Positions 23,601 through 30,013 of a DNA stretch of 64,000 nucleotides are shown piece after piece. The stretch spans positions 1,855,181 through 1,919,180 of the forward strand of contig NW_020653719.1 in the NCBI RefSeq assembly GCF_003589595.1, read 5' to 3'. The notes below the pieces were generated by a model, which did not search any database, was not told the DNA's origin, and was given only the letters and a program-made list of their open reading frames with translations. The stretch's first letter is position 1. Every line of letters begins with the position of its first letter. The position numbers and the translations under genes are program-made. This DNA comes from Hyposmocoma kahamanoa. Taxonomy: Eukaryota > Arthropoda > Insecta > Lepidoptera > Cosmopterigidae.

Positions 23601-25084
23601 CTTTTTACGCATTCAACAGAACAGTGTAAAAGAATTCCAACTTTTTGGTTGATATTTGTATTAATTAAAGATCGAATGGGCTTAAAATGTTTATTAAAAC
23701 GTCATGCACTAATAATGCAATAAGGAAGTCGTACCAAAATATATTTTACGGGTCACTGGTTGAAAGGTTTGTTTAACACTTTTCTTCACACTGATCTACT
23801 CAAAACCAAAAAGGAGGTCAGGTATCTTAGGGCATCGTCTGTACTTTAAAAGTTCCGACGGAACTATAATATCAATGAAATAAAAATGTAACTCCCCGTT
23901 CATACAACATTGCACTGCACGTTTTTTTGTAGTATTCGATGCGTGTAAGTATGCGGTGTGCGTTTTTTGCAGGACAAAGGACGTGTGAACGGTTCTATTA
24001 TAATGTATTCGCCACTGCATATTCGGTTTGGATTTGTACTTCAGAAAAACGTGCAGTGCAATGCCGTGTGAACGGGGTAGGGATTAACGCAAACTGGCGT
24101 GTGAGGGTGAGCATCGAAGAGTACTTTGTGCCCGTCAGCGCACATTGATGAGGAATATCCCTTAGGGTGCCTAAGATCTGGTGAATGCGCTGCGAAAGAA
24201 CTGCACGCGTGCAAAGTAAAGCGTACCCTTGTGATACACCGGCGCATTCAGGCAGACTCCGACGCATATCCGGTGGCATACCGGTGCCTCCCGTCGCGGT
24301 TACCTCTATCCTGCTTTTCAATACCGCATAAAGATAACGAAGTAGTATAGAAACATTAATAATAAATTTGATATCCTGTCCGCCGGTTGACACAGGTCCT
24401 TAGTGCAATCGATATTACCTAATTCATAAGTTAAATTTCGACTTATCTCTGAATTGCGGAATAATTATCTAATGAATTTGTTCTACTATCTACACATACT
24501 TAAGAGCGCTTACACACGCCGACATTTAGCAGCGTTACAAACACGCGTTTATGCGCGTTCTATAGGCGGTTGCATCGAAGCAAACACTGCGTCGTAGCCG
24601 TCACGTATGTTGAATCATTAAAAACGTGTATCGCGATTGTATCGTTACTTAAGTCGTGCATGTGAGTAAAGGTAAGACGATTGGTGACTGCATCGCAGCA
24701 CATGCACTGCTAAAAGTAGCCATGTGTAACCGCTCGAACTGTGTCAAAAACTGCAACGGACACCCACTATTTGATAGGAAAAAACATCGTCATCCTTTAA
24801 TATTTACACATTTCCCATTTGTTTCTCAAACGGCATCTTGAAGCTTAATAAAATAAAAAATCAATAAAATTATTTGATAACACCTTAATTATTATTTACC
24901 TTAATATCTTATATTCACAATCTACAACTAACGTTTATTTCCTAGGACACCAATATCATCGACAGGAGAATTAACTTGCAAGCTATGCGGCACTGGGCCG
25001 ATGCCGGCGCACGCCATGCGAATACATCTGTACTCAAACGCTCACAAGGAAAAGGAAGAAGACTTCCGCATGTTCGAATCTTAA
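2521..25084 (+). CDS. spn-E: ATP-dependent RNA helicase spindle-E (TDRD9), 3' part: Tudor and C-terminal region
   Basis: Eleven exons: 2521-2647, 3904-4119, 8540-8755, 11351-11476, 11643-11803, 13655-13774, 17428-17550, 18352-18499, 19560-19678, 23219-23443, 24946-25084. They join in frame for about 572 residues and end in TAA. Exons 2-3 form a Tudor fold with the core FWVQYDD and VLFIDYGNTQRL. Later landmarks are SVLCGLG, YFPEHDLLV, VVNAWEWKTV and a C-terminal CKLCGTG...MRIHLYSNAH motif. Family knowledge: spindle-E/TDRD9 is a DExH helicase with Tudor and terminal zinc-finger-like regions that acts in germ-cell nuage in piRNA biogenesis and transposon silencing. The helicase domains lie upstream of the window, so the gene is partial here. 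Another Tudor protein is possible but fits less well, because the CGLG/PEHD tail is what I remember of spn-E. Introns range from 166 bp to 4.4 kb; the large ones are filled with transposons. Confidence 0.75.
2648..3903. other. spn-E intron, AT-rich
   Basis: No exon or recognisable mobile element. Around 2745-2805 there are overlapping AT palindromes built on ctctatataatatata. The rest is simple AT-rich sequence. Confidence 0.6.
3904..4119 (+). CDS. spn-E: spn-E exon, Tudor domain first part
   Basis: 72 codons in phase 0, acceptor tgtacag, strong donor GTAAGT. It begins KISVSKFWVQYDDTS, the first strands of an extended Tudor fold, and includes VAVGDIFAGPFVDTHG and MHRIRVQRLLPRDMFE. Confidence 0.8.
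4120..4955. other. spn-E intron part, nothing recognised
   Basis: Left part of the 4.4-kb intron before the DYGN exon. It contains a short CA-rich run near 4230-4250 and no feature I can support. Confidence 0.5.
4956..5094. repeat. Foldback element with perfect 24-bp arms
   Basis: Positions 4956-4979 (ggccttaccatgaactctta...) are exactly repeated in inverted orientation at 5071-5094, with about 90 bp between. Inside the arms, agttcaatatagg and cctgaactgaa can pair imperfectly and lengthen the stem. It looks like a small MITE or foldback element. Confidence 0.7.
5215..5345 (+). mobile_element. tRNA-derived SINE, family C
   Basis: A degraded pol III A box (agttgggagagtggtgg) is followed at the right distance by a good B box (ggttcgagtcc), then a tail gtgttcgatctttgtattaataatta. 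The same arrangement and tail occur inverted at 12200-12335, so this is a dispersed family rather than a tRNA gene. Confidence 0.6.
5689..6717 (-). pseudogene. LINE reverse transcriptase fragment
   Basis: 342 residues with RT hallmarks: FCDLSKAFDCVDH, MGVLQGSILGPFLFLIYIND and GFFTDDTSMIF. The catalytic box is TDD where YADD or FADD is expected; one base (GCT to ACT) explains Ala to Thr. The C-terminus shows NYIRFYNKIPELY, then a stop. The continuation (SLSFPKFKDYIKIF) is in another frame, so a small indel broke the end. It overlaps the 6627-6842 fragment in a different frame, another frameshift. Confidence 0.85.
6627..7221 (-). pseudogene. LINE RT N-terminal fragments in shifted frames
   Basis: Two minus-strand pieces: 7221-6913 (VNPQDIIKAFKSIHVKKTED, DLISPQLAVAFNRCVDE, VFPDLMK) and 6842-6627 (SEQYGFTSGRSTSDAGVALL). 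These are the fingers of the RT (the segment with GF..GRST). They are separated from each other and from the palm by frameshifts. Confidence 0.75.
7579..8118 (-). pseudogene. LINE AP-endonuclease fragment
   Basis: 179 residues: FIVLCVYKPPSTNFNEF, VVICGDFNVNLLEN and LRSDHSGLLASF. GDFN and SDH are catalytic signatures of the APE-like endonuclease of non-LTR elements. It is followed by the start of the linker. The remaining N-terminal part is missing apart from GGSMIIIKRN near 8200. Confidence 0.85.
8226..8539. other. spn-E intron 3' end, AT-rich
   Basis: About 310 bp of AT-rich intron between the truncated 5' end of the LINE and the DYGN exon. Nothing else recognised. Confidence 0.6.
8540..8755 (+). 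CDS. spn-E: spn-E exon, Tudor core DYGN
   Basis: 72 codons in phase 0, starting VLFIDYGNTQRLNTCNLY. This is the diagnostic Tudor strand with the DYGN turn found in eTud domains that bind methylarginine-bearing Piwi proteins. The following LAMECVLAEIAPS belongs to the surrounding SN-like half. Acceptor aaatag, donor GTGAAT. Confidence 0.85.
8756..9680. repeat. Intron with a decayed interspersed repeat shared with 56690
   Basis: From about 8865 (cagggtgttttgtaaaat) to 8980 the sequence resembles 56670-56760: aacaac, ttttggtcc/ttttgttcc, aatTcatc, tcgtacaaaaataaa and atatttaaat occur in the same order. This indicates two old copies of one family. The rest of the stretch to 9680 is AT-rich with no supported feature. 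Confidence 0.45.
9690..10090 (+). mobile_element. LINE 3'-terminal fragment (type with RTAMEWNSLP)
   Basis: An in-frame stretch reads KCYASTFTWRTAMAWDSSLH, LFPERYDLDLFKAGVNRHYL and ends in the region before gtgagat. The same peptide pattern appears at 10735-11025 and 46800-47010, so it is the C-terminal end of a LINE ORF2. The tail tctctgcctaccccgatggg...atgtatatatgtatg follows. Only the end of the element is present. Confidence 0.6.
10465..10735. repeat. Interspersed family A, rearranged copies
   Basis: 10465-10520 carries the 3' part inverted (gacgaacaagtcgtgcgcctg). 10535-10690 carries the 5' part forward: gtagcagtagagctccttg, tatttctgccgccaagcag and attactgcgttccggttt. The same blocks occur at 13197, 31145, 36765, 52650 and 57303. 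I associate this family with lepidopteran genomes; it may derive from a LINE 3' end. Confidence 0.6.
10736..11030 (+). mobile_element. LINE 3'-terminal fragment, second copy
   Basis: Reads [56 protein letters not shown] and stop, then gtgagatggaggtcaaatgc. This is the best preserved of the three copies of this LINE C-terminus in the window. Confidence 0.65.
11041..11285. repeat. Family A, two opposed partial copies
   Basis: 11041-11190 is forward (attacaggcacataagag ... gacttgtccgtcccgtcac). 11200-11285 is inverted (ctcagagccttaagttgc ... cctgagacataagttgaca). They meet around an A-run, suggesting head-to-head insertion. Confidence 0.55.
11351..11476 (+). CDS. spn-E: spn-E exon, end of extended Tudor domain
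   Basis: 42 codons in phase 0: VYSVTHGIVSIELLADGG onward, typical of the strand pair following a Tudor core. Acceptor gatgacag, donor GTATCC. Confidence 0.75.
11643..11803 (+). CDS. spn-E: spn-E exon, post-Tudor region
   Basis: 161 bp, phase 0 in and phase 2 out; the 166-bp intron before it is the smallest in the gene. It reads INHDLRQTATDLNLAQ and onward to DVVLKGPF. Donor GTAACT. Confidence 0.7.
11906..12126 (-). mobile_element. tRNA-derived SINE, family A copy 1
   Basis: On the minus strand it starts near ctccgtggtcgagtggc (A box) and has a B-box region within ctcatccccggccggg, slightly decayed. The tail ends in caacatgtgatgttgtctaatg. Closely similar copies lie at 47467-47696, 55506-55745 and 61537-61757, all on the minus strand. 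Confidence 0.75.
12200..12335 (-). mobile_element. tRNA-derived SINE, family C copy 2
   Basis: Reading on the minus strand gives ctaagttggtagagcggttg, then gcaggttcgagtccagtca, then tgtgttcaaattttgtatta. The A and B boxes are good, but the tail and the second copy at 5215 show it is a SINE, not a tRNA gene. Confidence 0.65.
12790..13185. repeat. MITE-like element with AACGTTTCGGG ends
   Basis: One side has caaacaaaccaacgtcac...acaggtccaatggtcacg; the other has catgtaaagagcccgaaacg followed by ttgtttagtttgattt. These ends are partly inverted copies of each other. Related pieces lie at 30531-30645 and 37840-37880. Confidence 0.5.
13197..13450 (+). repeat. Interspersed family A, nearly complete copy
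   Basis: Begins gcgcatttctgctgccaagc and ends at cgcgtcacttggtatcataa plus an A-run. This is the fullest forward copy and helps define the family's 3' end. Confidence 0.65.
13655..13774 (+). CDS. spn-E: spn-E exon, post-Tudor beta-rich region
   Basis: 120 bp joining two split codons. It includes PLETIVHNLMYSSREK, VTIEWLSVNSVLLD and TDPQEVYER, resembling the second SN-like lobe that follows eTud domains. Acceptor gttacag, donor GTTGGT. Confidence 0.75.
13775..14582. other. spn-E intron, nothing firm
   Basis: Mixed unique-looking intron sequence. A short open stretch at 14379-14564 has a hydrophobic reading, but no family is recognised and there is no splice or start support. Confidence 0.5.
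14583..15590 (-). pseudogene. Decayed non-LTR reverse transcriptase fragment (RTE-like)
   Basis: Minus-strand pieces in several frames: KFWYNNQ then YVRWAGAKSGMYGLECGVRQ near 15560-15490, then VELCNTRIECSLDGK and SYADDMVLLSPSISALRKLV (15443-15132). After these come RRALAVRGNMLARRFARC, VSLFKAYCQTFYTCSLWVNY (15142-14918) and [20 protein letters not shown] (14902-14678). The YADD box is intact but the frame is broken at least three times. The 3' tail at 14583-14605 is a TTTGAA-type repeat. A second fragment of the same element type is at 54498-54785. Confidence 0.8.
15591..16364. other. spn-E intron, nothing recognised
   Basis: No exon or repeat boundary that I can support. Short open frames at 16028-16252 overlap on both strands, as expected by chance. 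Confidence 0.5.
16365..17145 (+). pseudogene. 3' fragment of a jockey/CR1-like LINE
   Basis: Frame-shifted pieces: INRFAYALWRL, VAYHGYVASIIRYGIIFW, AIYGLCRMDSCIPHFQQLRL, then a clean C-terminus (16740-16926) reading ICAIAPKLYNKLPNHI and FKKCVFNLLTRKAYYRVSDY. The 3' UTR ends near 17145 in acacaataaatgatttgatt. Only the RT thumb and connection are present. Confidence 0.75.
17428..17550 (+). CDS. spn-E: spn-E exon, LLPNIPALPAI segment
   Basis: Acceptor tgtacag. The donor is placed at GTACGT (17551) rather than at the GT two bases earlier, because only that choice keeps the next exon in frame and gives SLLFCPVAELRRD across the junction. It contains KLTLRHTTLLPNIPALPAI. Confidence 0.75.
18352..18499 (+). 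CDS. spn-E: spn-E exon, CGLG/PEHD signature
   Basis: 148 bp, phase 2 in and phase 0 out. It contains SVLCGLGSMEDGTPYFPEHD then LLVNIDADLTVEDIGA. This is the segment I most associate with spn-E/TDRD9 and the main reason for the name. Acceptor cgaacag, donor GTAAGT. Confidence 0.8.
18500..19216. other. spn-E intron with GC-richer inverted segment
   Basis: The first 350 bp is AT-rich. 18923-19203 is richer in G+C, with an imperfect inverted pair (gctgcctcatcggcaagc near 18948 and gcttgccgatggcaacc near 19180). This may be a foldback element, but its ends are not clear. Confidence 0.4.
19217..19414. mobile_element. MITE family F, copy 1
   Basis: Starts tgttcatacggcattgctct and ends with cagctcaatgccgtgtgaat, an inverted pair. 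The interior contains gcagtattcgatgtgcg and gttctattataatgtatcc. Copy 2 at 23894-24077 shares ends and interior throughout. Confidence 0.7.
19560..19678 (+). CDS. spn-E: spn-E exon, INHIRYLMDYMMYC segment
   Basis: 119 bp, phase 0 to phase 2. It reads INHIRYLMDYMMYCNEGQ and VPKTIRNDILE. Acceptor atatttag, donor GTGAGT. The following 3.5-kb intron holds the intact DNA transposon at 20088-22089. Confidence 0.75.
20088..22089 (+). mobile_element. Apparently intact Tc1/mariner-related DNA transposon, DD81E spacing
   Basis: About 2.0 kb with perfect 36-bp terminal inverted repeats (20088-20123 and 22054-22089, beginning TAGTGCGCGCGGAACTAG). The flanking TA dinucleotides at 20086-20087 and 22090-22091 look like the target duplication. 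The ends are GC-rich in an AT-rich setting. Between them lies one uninterrupted 448-aa transposase frame, and a further internal inverted pair (aattgcaatgtac at 21734, gtacattgcaatt at 21878) lies near the 3' end. Identical ends and an open frame suggest a young insertion. It sits in the spn-E intron between 19678 and 23219, in the same orientation. Confidence 0.9.
20265..21611 (+). CDS. DDE transposase, Tc1/mariner/IS630 superfamily, intact
   Basis: 448 residues. The N-terminal helix-turn-helix includes NIHKLVAEATGISERSVRRV (residues 38-57). The catalytic triad reads FFLDETYVNQ (Asp184), VIVMDNAAYHC (Asp274) and PYHPDLNPIELVWANIKN (Glu356). The 81 residues between the second Asp and Glu far exceed the 34-41 of ordinary Tc1/mariner enzymes. 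The insert includes MQNWLQNHNVPFSPTMVKAE. The last 20 residues are a Ser/Asp/Glu tail (SDSSSDNSESSDSEDN). From memory, a DD82E group called Sailor has been described; this may belong there. The start is the first ATG after the left end, and no stop or frameshift is seen. It is expected to cut and paste the 36-bp-ended element at TA sites. Confidence 0.9.
   Translation: MSPPIKRQSKEIIFKVHTFFKKRKADVNSLEYKTDANIHKLVAEATGISERSVRRVIAQSKTSLQNTGEAKFSSPRRPKEIKKKIQVDDFDLGVIRRKINQFYTVQKTNPSLRKLNAVLKEDNILDCGLTYLRELLHKLGYSFKKCKSKRSLLLERPNIVEWRVKYLRAIRKFREDKRNIFFLDETYVNQSHNVQKCWQSSSEPGVYADIGKGRRLIIVHAGSRNGLVDDALLIFKSDSKTGDYHGDMNSTNFYNWVDRKLIPKLPPNSVIVMDNAAYHCVQVEKKPTMSCMKINMQNWLQNHNVPFSPTMVKAELLGLINTTQSEKIYTIDELLKGAGHTVLRLPPYHPDLNPIELVWANIKNCLARDHINATLDEKITILTRLFSEFSAEQWQKCDDHVQKNEQEYWNHDMRYDTVMDEFIINLQDDSDSSSDNSESSDSEDNMSE
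22092..23218. repeat. spn-E intron with a possible decayed Tc1-type end
   Basis: At 22340-22370 the sequence cacacgtcaaaagtgtgtag plus ggattaagg closely resembles the inverted repeat of the Tc1-like element at 50007 (cacacatcaaaagtgtctag, ggatcaag). About 170 bp later, cgtgcttgatcctacg (22533-22548) resembles its right end. This may be an old deletion derivative. The rest is plain AT-rich intron. Confidence 0.4.
23219..23443 (+). CDS. spn-E: spn-E exon, NAWEWKTV and coiled segment
   Basis: 225 bp. The acceptor at tacgtag (23212-23218) gives a reading ELFRKRRKHREPES then NAWEWKTVPEHELLEI. It ends in a leucine/glutamate-rich helix (LLKLKEENAQLKLLVAR) that may be a short coiled coil. Donor GTAAAA. 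Confidence 0.75.
23894..24077. mobile_element. MITE family F, copy 2
   Basis: Long inverted ends: ccccgttcatacaacattgc with actgcacgtttttt on the left, and aaaacgtgcagtgcaatgcc with gtgtgaacgggg on the right. About 184 bp with no coding capacity. Same family as 19217-19414. Confidence 0.8.
24490..24690. repeat. GC-rich repeat family G, copy 1
   Basis: Starts near gcttacacacgccgacattt with agcagcg and contains multiple cgcg/gcatcg words (cgattgtatcgttac, gactgcatcgcagc). The same leading block occurs at 55201 (gttacacacggcgacattta), and the same inner words at 37912-38345. Confidence 0.55.
24946..25084 (+). CDS. spn-E: spn-E last coding exon with CxxC...H...H motif
   Basis: 139 bp with acceptor tttcctag. 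It reads LTCKLCGTGPMPAHAMRIHL, then YSNAHKEKEEDFRMFES and TAA. The CxxC with two downstream histidines could bind one zinc ion, as in the zinc-finger-like tail of this family. Confidence 0.8.
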
Positions 25085-25104
25085 AATTAAGCAATACAAA
25101 AAAT

Positions 25105-25815
25105 TACTTCACTAAATAGACTAAGCAGGGGCATTTTTGATTCACCTTAAATCTGTTGGAACAAAATTCTTATGAAAAACAGTTCTGCTAAATTACATAA
25201 CTGTTTCGAATTCCGATACAAACCCGAATCAACTGTTCCATAGTCTTGTACGAGATATAAAAAAATAGATTCACCAAATAGACTATCGTCTGAGTTTTAT
25301 TGTATAGGGGTATTTTCAATGCGCCCTACACCATTTAATACCACATTTTTATCAATAAAGCAAACAATTGTATATTACAAAATTGTTTGTACACTACTCA
25401 TTCAAACCTGCATCAAGTATTCTCTAGTCTTATATGAGATTTAAAAAAATTGTGTCATCAAGTAGAGTATTATGTGAGTTTTATTGAACAGGGCTATTAT
25501 TAATTTCCCTTATACCATTTAATACGACTTTCTTATCAATTTAAACAAGCAATTATTGTAAAATTCAAAATTGTTTCGGTTCCTTCTACAAACCTGCATC
25601 AAGTATTATTCCATAGTCTTATAGGAGGTATATCAAAAAAAAAAAATAGATGCACCAAATAAACTTGTGAGTTTTAATGTATAGGGGTATTTTCAATTCA
25701 CCCTGAACCATTTAATAGGACATTAACAACAATTCTTGTAAATTACAAAATTATTTCAACTACTCGTACAAACCTGCATCAAGTATTCCATAGTCTTATA
25801 AGAGGTGCATAAAAA
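25105..25815 (+). repeat. Tandem repeat, about four ~183-bp units, just after the spn-E stop
   Basis: The landmark tagtctt recurs at 25241, 25425, 25614 and 25791, giving spacings of 184, 189 and 177 bp. Each unit carries, in order, aaacctgcatcaagtatt, catagtctta, a run of A, caccaaatag, tgagtttta, taggggtatttt and ccatttaata. A degraded partial unit begins at about 25110. The array starts about 20 bp after the stop codon at 25084, so it probably forms or overlaps the spn-E 3' UTR. Confidence 0.85.
25354..25359 (+). terminator. spn-E: Candidate polyadenylation signal of spn-E
   Basis: The first exact AATAAA after the stop codon, about 270 bp downstream and inside the first full tandem unit. 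The matching position in the third unit is altered (atcaattta), so only one unit carries it. Motif evidence only. Confidence 0.35.
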
Positions 25816-27905
25816 ATGTGTAAACGTTCAATAGTGATCGAACAAAAGTTTCAATCATAGAAATGTCGCGTTAAAGTTTCGAGTTAATTAAAAAATATTT
25901 GTTTTTATTAAATTCATATTATAAGAAATCGAAAGTTAAGTTGTACAATTGTACAAATAGGAATTGTGTTATGAGTTATGTGAGGAGTACAGCGCTTCCT
26001 CTTGTTGTTCTGTGTATGTAAATTAGTGACAACATTTACATTCACTTCGCTATCGTTGTGCCAATTAGGAAGTTGTCATACTTTAACGCAGAATCAGCTT
26101 GGAACCAGCCAGAAAACAAAATTATGTCCATGCAATGCAAAAGAACGAAAAAGACGCTGCTTCGACGAAACTCGTCTTTTTCTCTGTTATTAGAAGGACG
26201 CCTGATCGGCTTTTTTTGCGATTTTGTATTGATAAGTCTAGCCACTGCCTTAGTTGACATTAGTTACGGTCCGCGTGCCCCTATTTGGTGTAAGGATTAA
26301 ATTCAACTTACAGCTACAGCTTGTTTATATTATATTCATTTTAAGTTTTCCTTGGTTACCAAGAAAATATGTTTCTTACTTTTGTTATTTTATTATGTAG
26401 GTAGTTTAAGTTTCTTTCACATTACCAATTTGTTAGCATTCAAAGTGTAATTATGACAGCATGCTGAATTATGACAGCGTTCAGCTAGATTTGCTCCTGG
26501 CGTAGCGATCTTCAAATCAGCCTTTACTTAATTTTATTATTGTAAACTTGGTCAAGTTTAAACGGGTCTGTAAGTTCCATTTCTTTCTCATGTAATTTTT
26601 CAAACACGTACTTAATATTGTATTACATCTTAAAATAAAAAGAAAATAAATTAATCAACAACTTTCTTCGACTTTCAGTTGTGTGCTAAAAATCATTTTC
26701 CCAAAAGGTTTATTCCCAGTAGTTCCTAACAATAGCTTAAAGTTGACTCGACCATTTTGTTGTATTAACAAATTTGCAGATTTAATTTAAAAAAAAAAAA
26801 ACATGTTATCGATATCACGTACTTTATGCCAACACAATTAGTTCTAAAACCTTTCAACGTATTTCTTATGGCTATATCAATTTCGTTACGTTCGTTATAA
26901 AATATGGATATTCTAATTAAACTTCATGTATTAAATTTTTCCACAGCAATGTAAATCAAAAGTGTTAAAAAAAATATATTATTAGTTACAGTATTGCATT
27001 CTAATCATTTGACTTGGTTATGTCACAGAAATACTTGTTGGATTTAATTTGCAGTTTCAGATAAATAGTGTCGTTTCTATAATGACATGGTGAGGGTATG
27101 TCCATGCTATAATTTGCGGAACCGGTCTAACCCACTCCGCTTGTCGTACATAACATCTCATTGATATATGCGCACACGCCGACCGGTAGCGTGTTTTAGT
27201 CCTTTTGGCGATGTGTTAAACGAAATTTACGAAGTGATAATTTATTTACATTATGTGGACCTCGCAGGAGAATTTTTCTTCAGTTTTACAGTAAGTATAA
27301 TTTGGTTGTAATATATACAATAGTTCCGCTTTTATACTTCTGTCCATAATTTTTAAGGCCGTTTATTTAGTACATAAAACCAAGGAAGTTTTACTGTAGG
27401 GGGTGCTTACTGAGACGACTACGAACAAAACTGCTGTGTAATAATAACATTTACGACGTAACATGTTTTTTTTTCCATCAGCTGATCGGACTGTAACTTA
27501 CGTTTAACAGTTATTAAATAAAGATTGTTCAATATTGGTATAATAGTAGAATTTGATAAACTTTCCTTTTATAAAACTACCTAATTGAAAACAGTGACCT
27601 TGAAATGAGTTCAAGGGACTTAAAAGTAGTTCGTGGTTTTCTATACCGGACTTGCGGTTGTTTTACTTAGTAAACTATCATTGTTTTTCTCGTTAGGTTA
27701 GGTGAGTTTTGTAGTGTACAAAATGTTTTTACAAAAATATGAAATGAAGGTAGTCTTTGATCTCATGATAATTAATGGCGTAATATGGTGAACAATTTTG
27801 CTAAACTCTTAACGATTCGACTAATATATTTCTTCACGTCTCAATGAATGTATTTCTTTCACATTTCTTTTGTATTGATAGGTAAAAGTACATTTTACAT
27901 ACACG
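25816..27905. other. Intergenic AT-rich region
   Basis: No gene recognised between spn-E and MTHFD1 in this part. At 26042-26300 both strands stay open for 60-80 codons with no recognisable family. Around 27060-27250 the sequence is somewhat GC-richer and could include a promoter or small element; this is not supported further. Confidence 0.5.
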
Positions 27906-28138
27906 CACATGACAACTAACGTATTCTCTCAAAATTAGTTACCTATTATACTAATTATTAGTTACCTATATAATTTCAAAGCGAGCAGTGTTGTCCTGTC
28001 ACTTTGAAATTAAATCTTATATGAATGACACATCAATATAGCTAAGTTTTGGAGATAAATTATTAATAGTACGCAATTTTGAGAGAAAATATAGCGCAAT
28101 TTTTTAAGATAATATACTAGGTATGTTAGTTGTCAAGT
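27906..28138. repeat. Small foldback element
   Basis: Ends catgacaactaacgta and gtatgttagttgtcaagtg are inverted. Further inside, ctctcaaaatt (27925) pairs with aattttgagaga (28074), and atttcaaagcga pairs with cactttgaaat around the centre. Nested inverted repeats with no coding capacity: a MITE. Confidence 0.65.
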
Positions 28139-28316
28139 GCGATTTAAAATATCAAGTACAACGTTCTCCCACCAGTCTCTTCATACATACCTGAAGAGAC
28201 TGTTGGGAGTTATGGACAGACATCATTTTGCACTTTGGTTTTATTTTATTTGCAAAAACTTCAAATCGTGTTGTAAGACCCGTGTTGTTTAATAAGTCCC
28301 GACAAAAAACAAAGTC

Positions 28317-29323
28317 GGGCCTTATTATTCGTTATGGGCCTCATTGTTACACAAAGTTAAATCGAAAATATTTTGAAAAAATTGGCAAATCAATGAAATA
28401 ATGGTTACATACATTCAAATTATTTTAGTGCATATAAAAGTTCCTTAGGTGCATAATTTATTCTGTTTAGGTAGACTACTTACCCAATCTACATTAACAC
28501 TGACGAAGGATAACAAAATATTTTCTATTTTAACTCTCCTTTTGTTGTCTTTAGGCGATCACAATGTCTTCATCATAAAAAAAAAACGAGCAGGGTGATT
28601 TTCAGGTAAGTTTTTTGTACGCAATTTTGGTGACAATTACTTTTTATTTAAGAGGAAGCATGCCAAAAAAGTTTTGACGTGAAACAAATATATGCCTGAA
28701 GTTCGCGTGTCATGCGACAGGAGATGTTGAATTTTGCGCATTAAAACTACCAAATTCGTTTTAGCGGAATAACTCTAAAACTAAAGGGATTAAAAAAAAT
28801 CCGTAGTGACAGTTCTCGATCATGCATAAATATAATTAATTATCTAATTTTTGTCCTAATAACCTGTAGCATTTCGAGGATGAATCGAAAAAATGTGAAA
28901 ATTAGAGGTCAATTCGTGATTTTTATCTATCGAGGAAACTTTATTGTTTTATGTTTCTGATTAGTGTCTATGCTTGAATATATCGTGTAGTTACTCATAC
29001 AATATTTTATTTTTAACTTTAAAGTGTATATACCCCTCTAAAATCAAATCGAAGATTAGGAATTTTTCCTCTGCTCCCTCTTAAACATTTATAGAATATC
29101 ATCATGAAGTATTATTTAATATTCATGTGTAGTACCTGAAATATTCTTTAATATTTCACGATGATATATTCGAGTAATTAAATAATAAAAATTGTCACCA
29201 AAATTGAATACAAAAAACTTACCTGAAAATTACTGAGCAATGTAAATTTTTATACGCGCTAATTTGTTGGCTATTTATTACCCGTTGCCGTGTCTTGTTA
29301 CCCGTAGCGGTGTAATAAGGCCC
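28317..29323. mobile_element. Possible element with GGGCCTTATTA ends, carrying a nested MITE
   Basis: GGGCCTTATTA at 28317-28327 is exactly inverted as TAATAAGGCCC at 29313-29323, and both neighbourhoods contain gttac words. Inside lies the better defined MITE 28592-29234. The outer pair could be chance, though 11 exact bases next to similar flanks is suggestive. Confidence 0.4.
28592..29234. mobile_element. MITE with ~45-bp inverted ends and GAGC flanks
   Basis: Left end gattttcaggtaagtttttt with gtacgcaattttggtgaca; right end gtcaccaaaattgaatacaa with aaaacttacctgaaaatta. GAGC at 28588-28591 and 29235-29238 may be a 4-bp target duplication. 643 bp, AT-rich, no coding frame. Confidence 0.7.
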
Positions 29324-30013
29324 AAAGTAAGTATTTCTGATATGATACAATATTGTCTAAAAGGAAAGAACAGTTGATTACTCTTAATATTTTACTTAAA
29401 AGTTTAAAAAACTTGTTACATATTGATTACATATTGTCATAGTTCCTGTTCAGCTTTGTAGGATTGAGTTATATGTAGAGTTTAGAAATTTAAATATTTT
29501 TGTATTTGATGAGGCATATAATTGCGACAAATGACTGGTTTACTACGTGGGCCTTTGACATACGATGTTTAAAAAATCCTAAAGTGAGGGTTTTTTAAAA
29601 TGCTAAAAAAAGTAAAAATTATTACGAAAGCACCAAAATTGCATATAAAGATGTATATGGAGCATAGTTAAATTCATATCAAACCTTAAATCATGTGAAA
29701 AATCGATTTGAAGTTAGGCCTTCTTTGCCCAGAGTACCTTATGTTTAAAAATATATACCATTCGGAATTTAAACAGTTGTGTAAAGCTAAAAGTGCAAAA
29801 CTTTCAGTGTGCCCCATGTATTAAATAAAAAACAAATGACGATAGAGAACGTAACGTCTTTTTCCATTGCGTGATTTTTAGCATTGTAAAGCAATGTTTG
29901 TAAAACATTCAAATTCCTCCTCTCTCCACCTCTTATCATCTCTACTTTTACCTACATTTATGCTACAGTTTAATCACTTACTAAAATATGGTGAGACTTA
30001 GGTCTCTTAGGTC
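29324..30013. other. Intergenic, nothing recognised
   Basis: AT-rich sequence without open frames, splice-supported exons or clear repeats. Confidence 0.5.

Noticed and set aside
25105..25815. CRISPR array
   Set aside because: Units are ~183 bp, adjacent and diverged along their whole length, in animal DNA; this is a tandem repeat, not short repeats with spacers.
26042..26300. Overlapping open frames on both strands
   Set aside because: Neither translation shows a known motif or splice support; likely chance.
27253..27290. Candidate first exon of MTHFD1 (MWTSQENFSSVL, strong GTAAGT donor, right phase)
   Set aside because: Lacks the conserved IL.G..IA start; the exon at 31067-31104 fits the family and numbering far better. 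It may still be an unrelated or untranslated exon.
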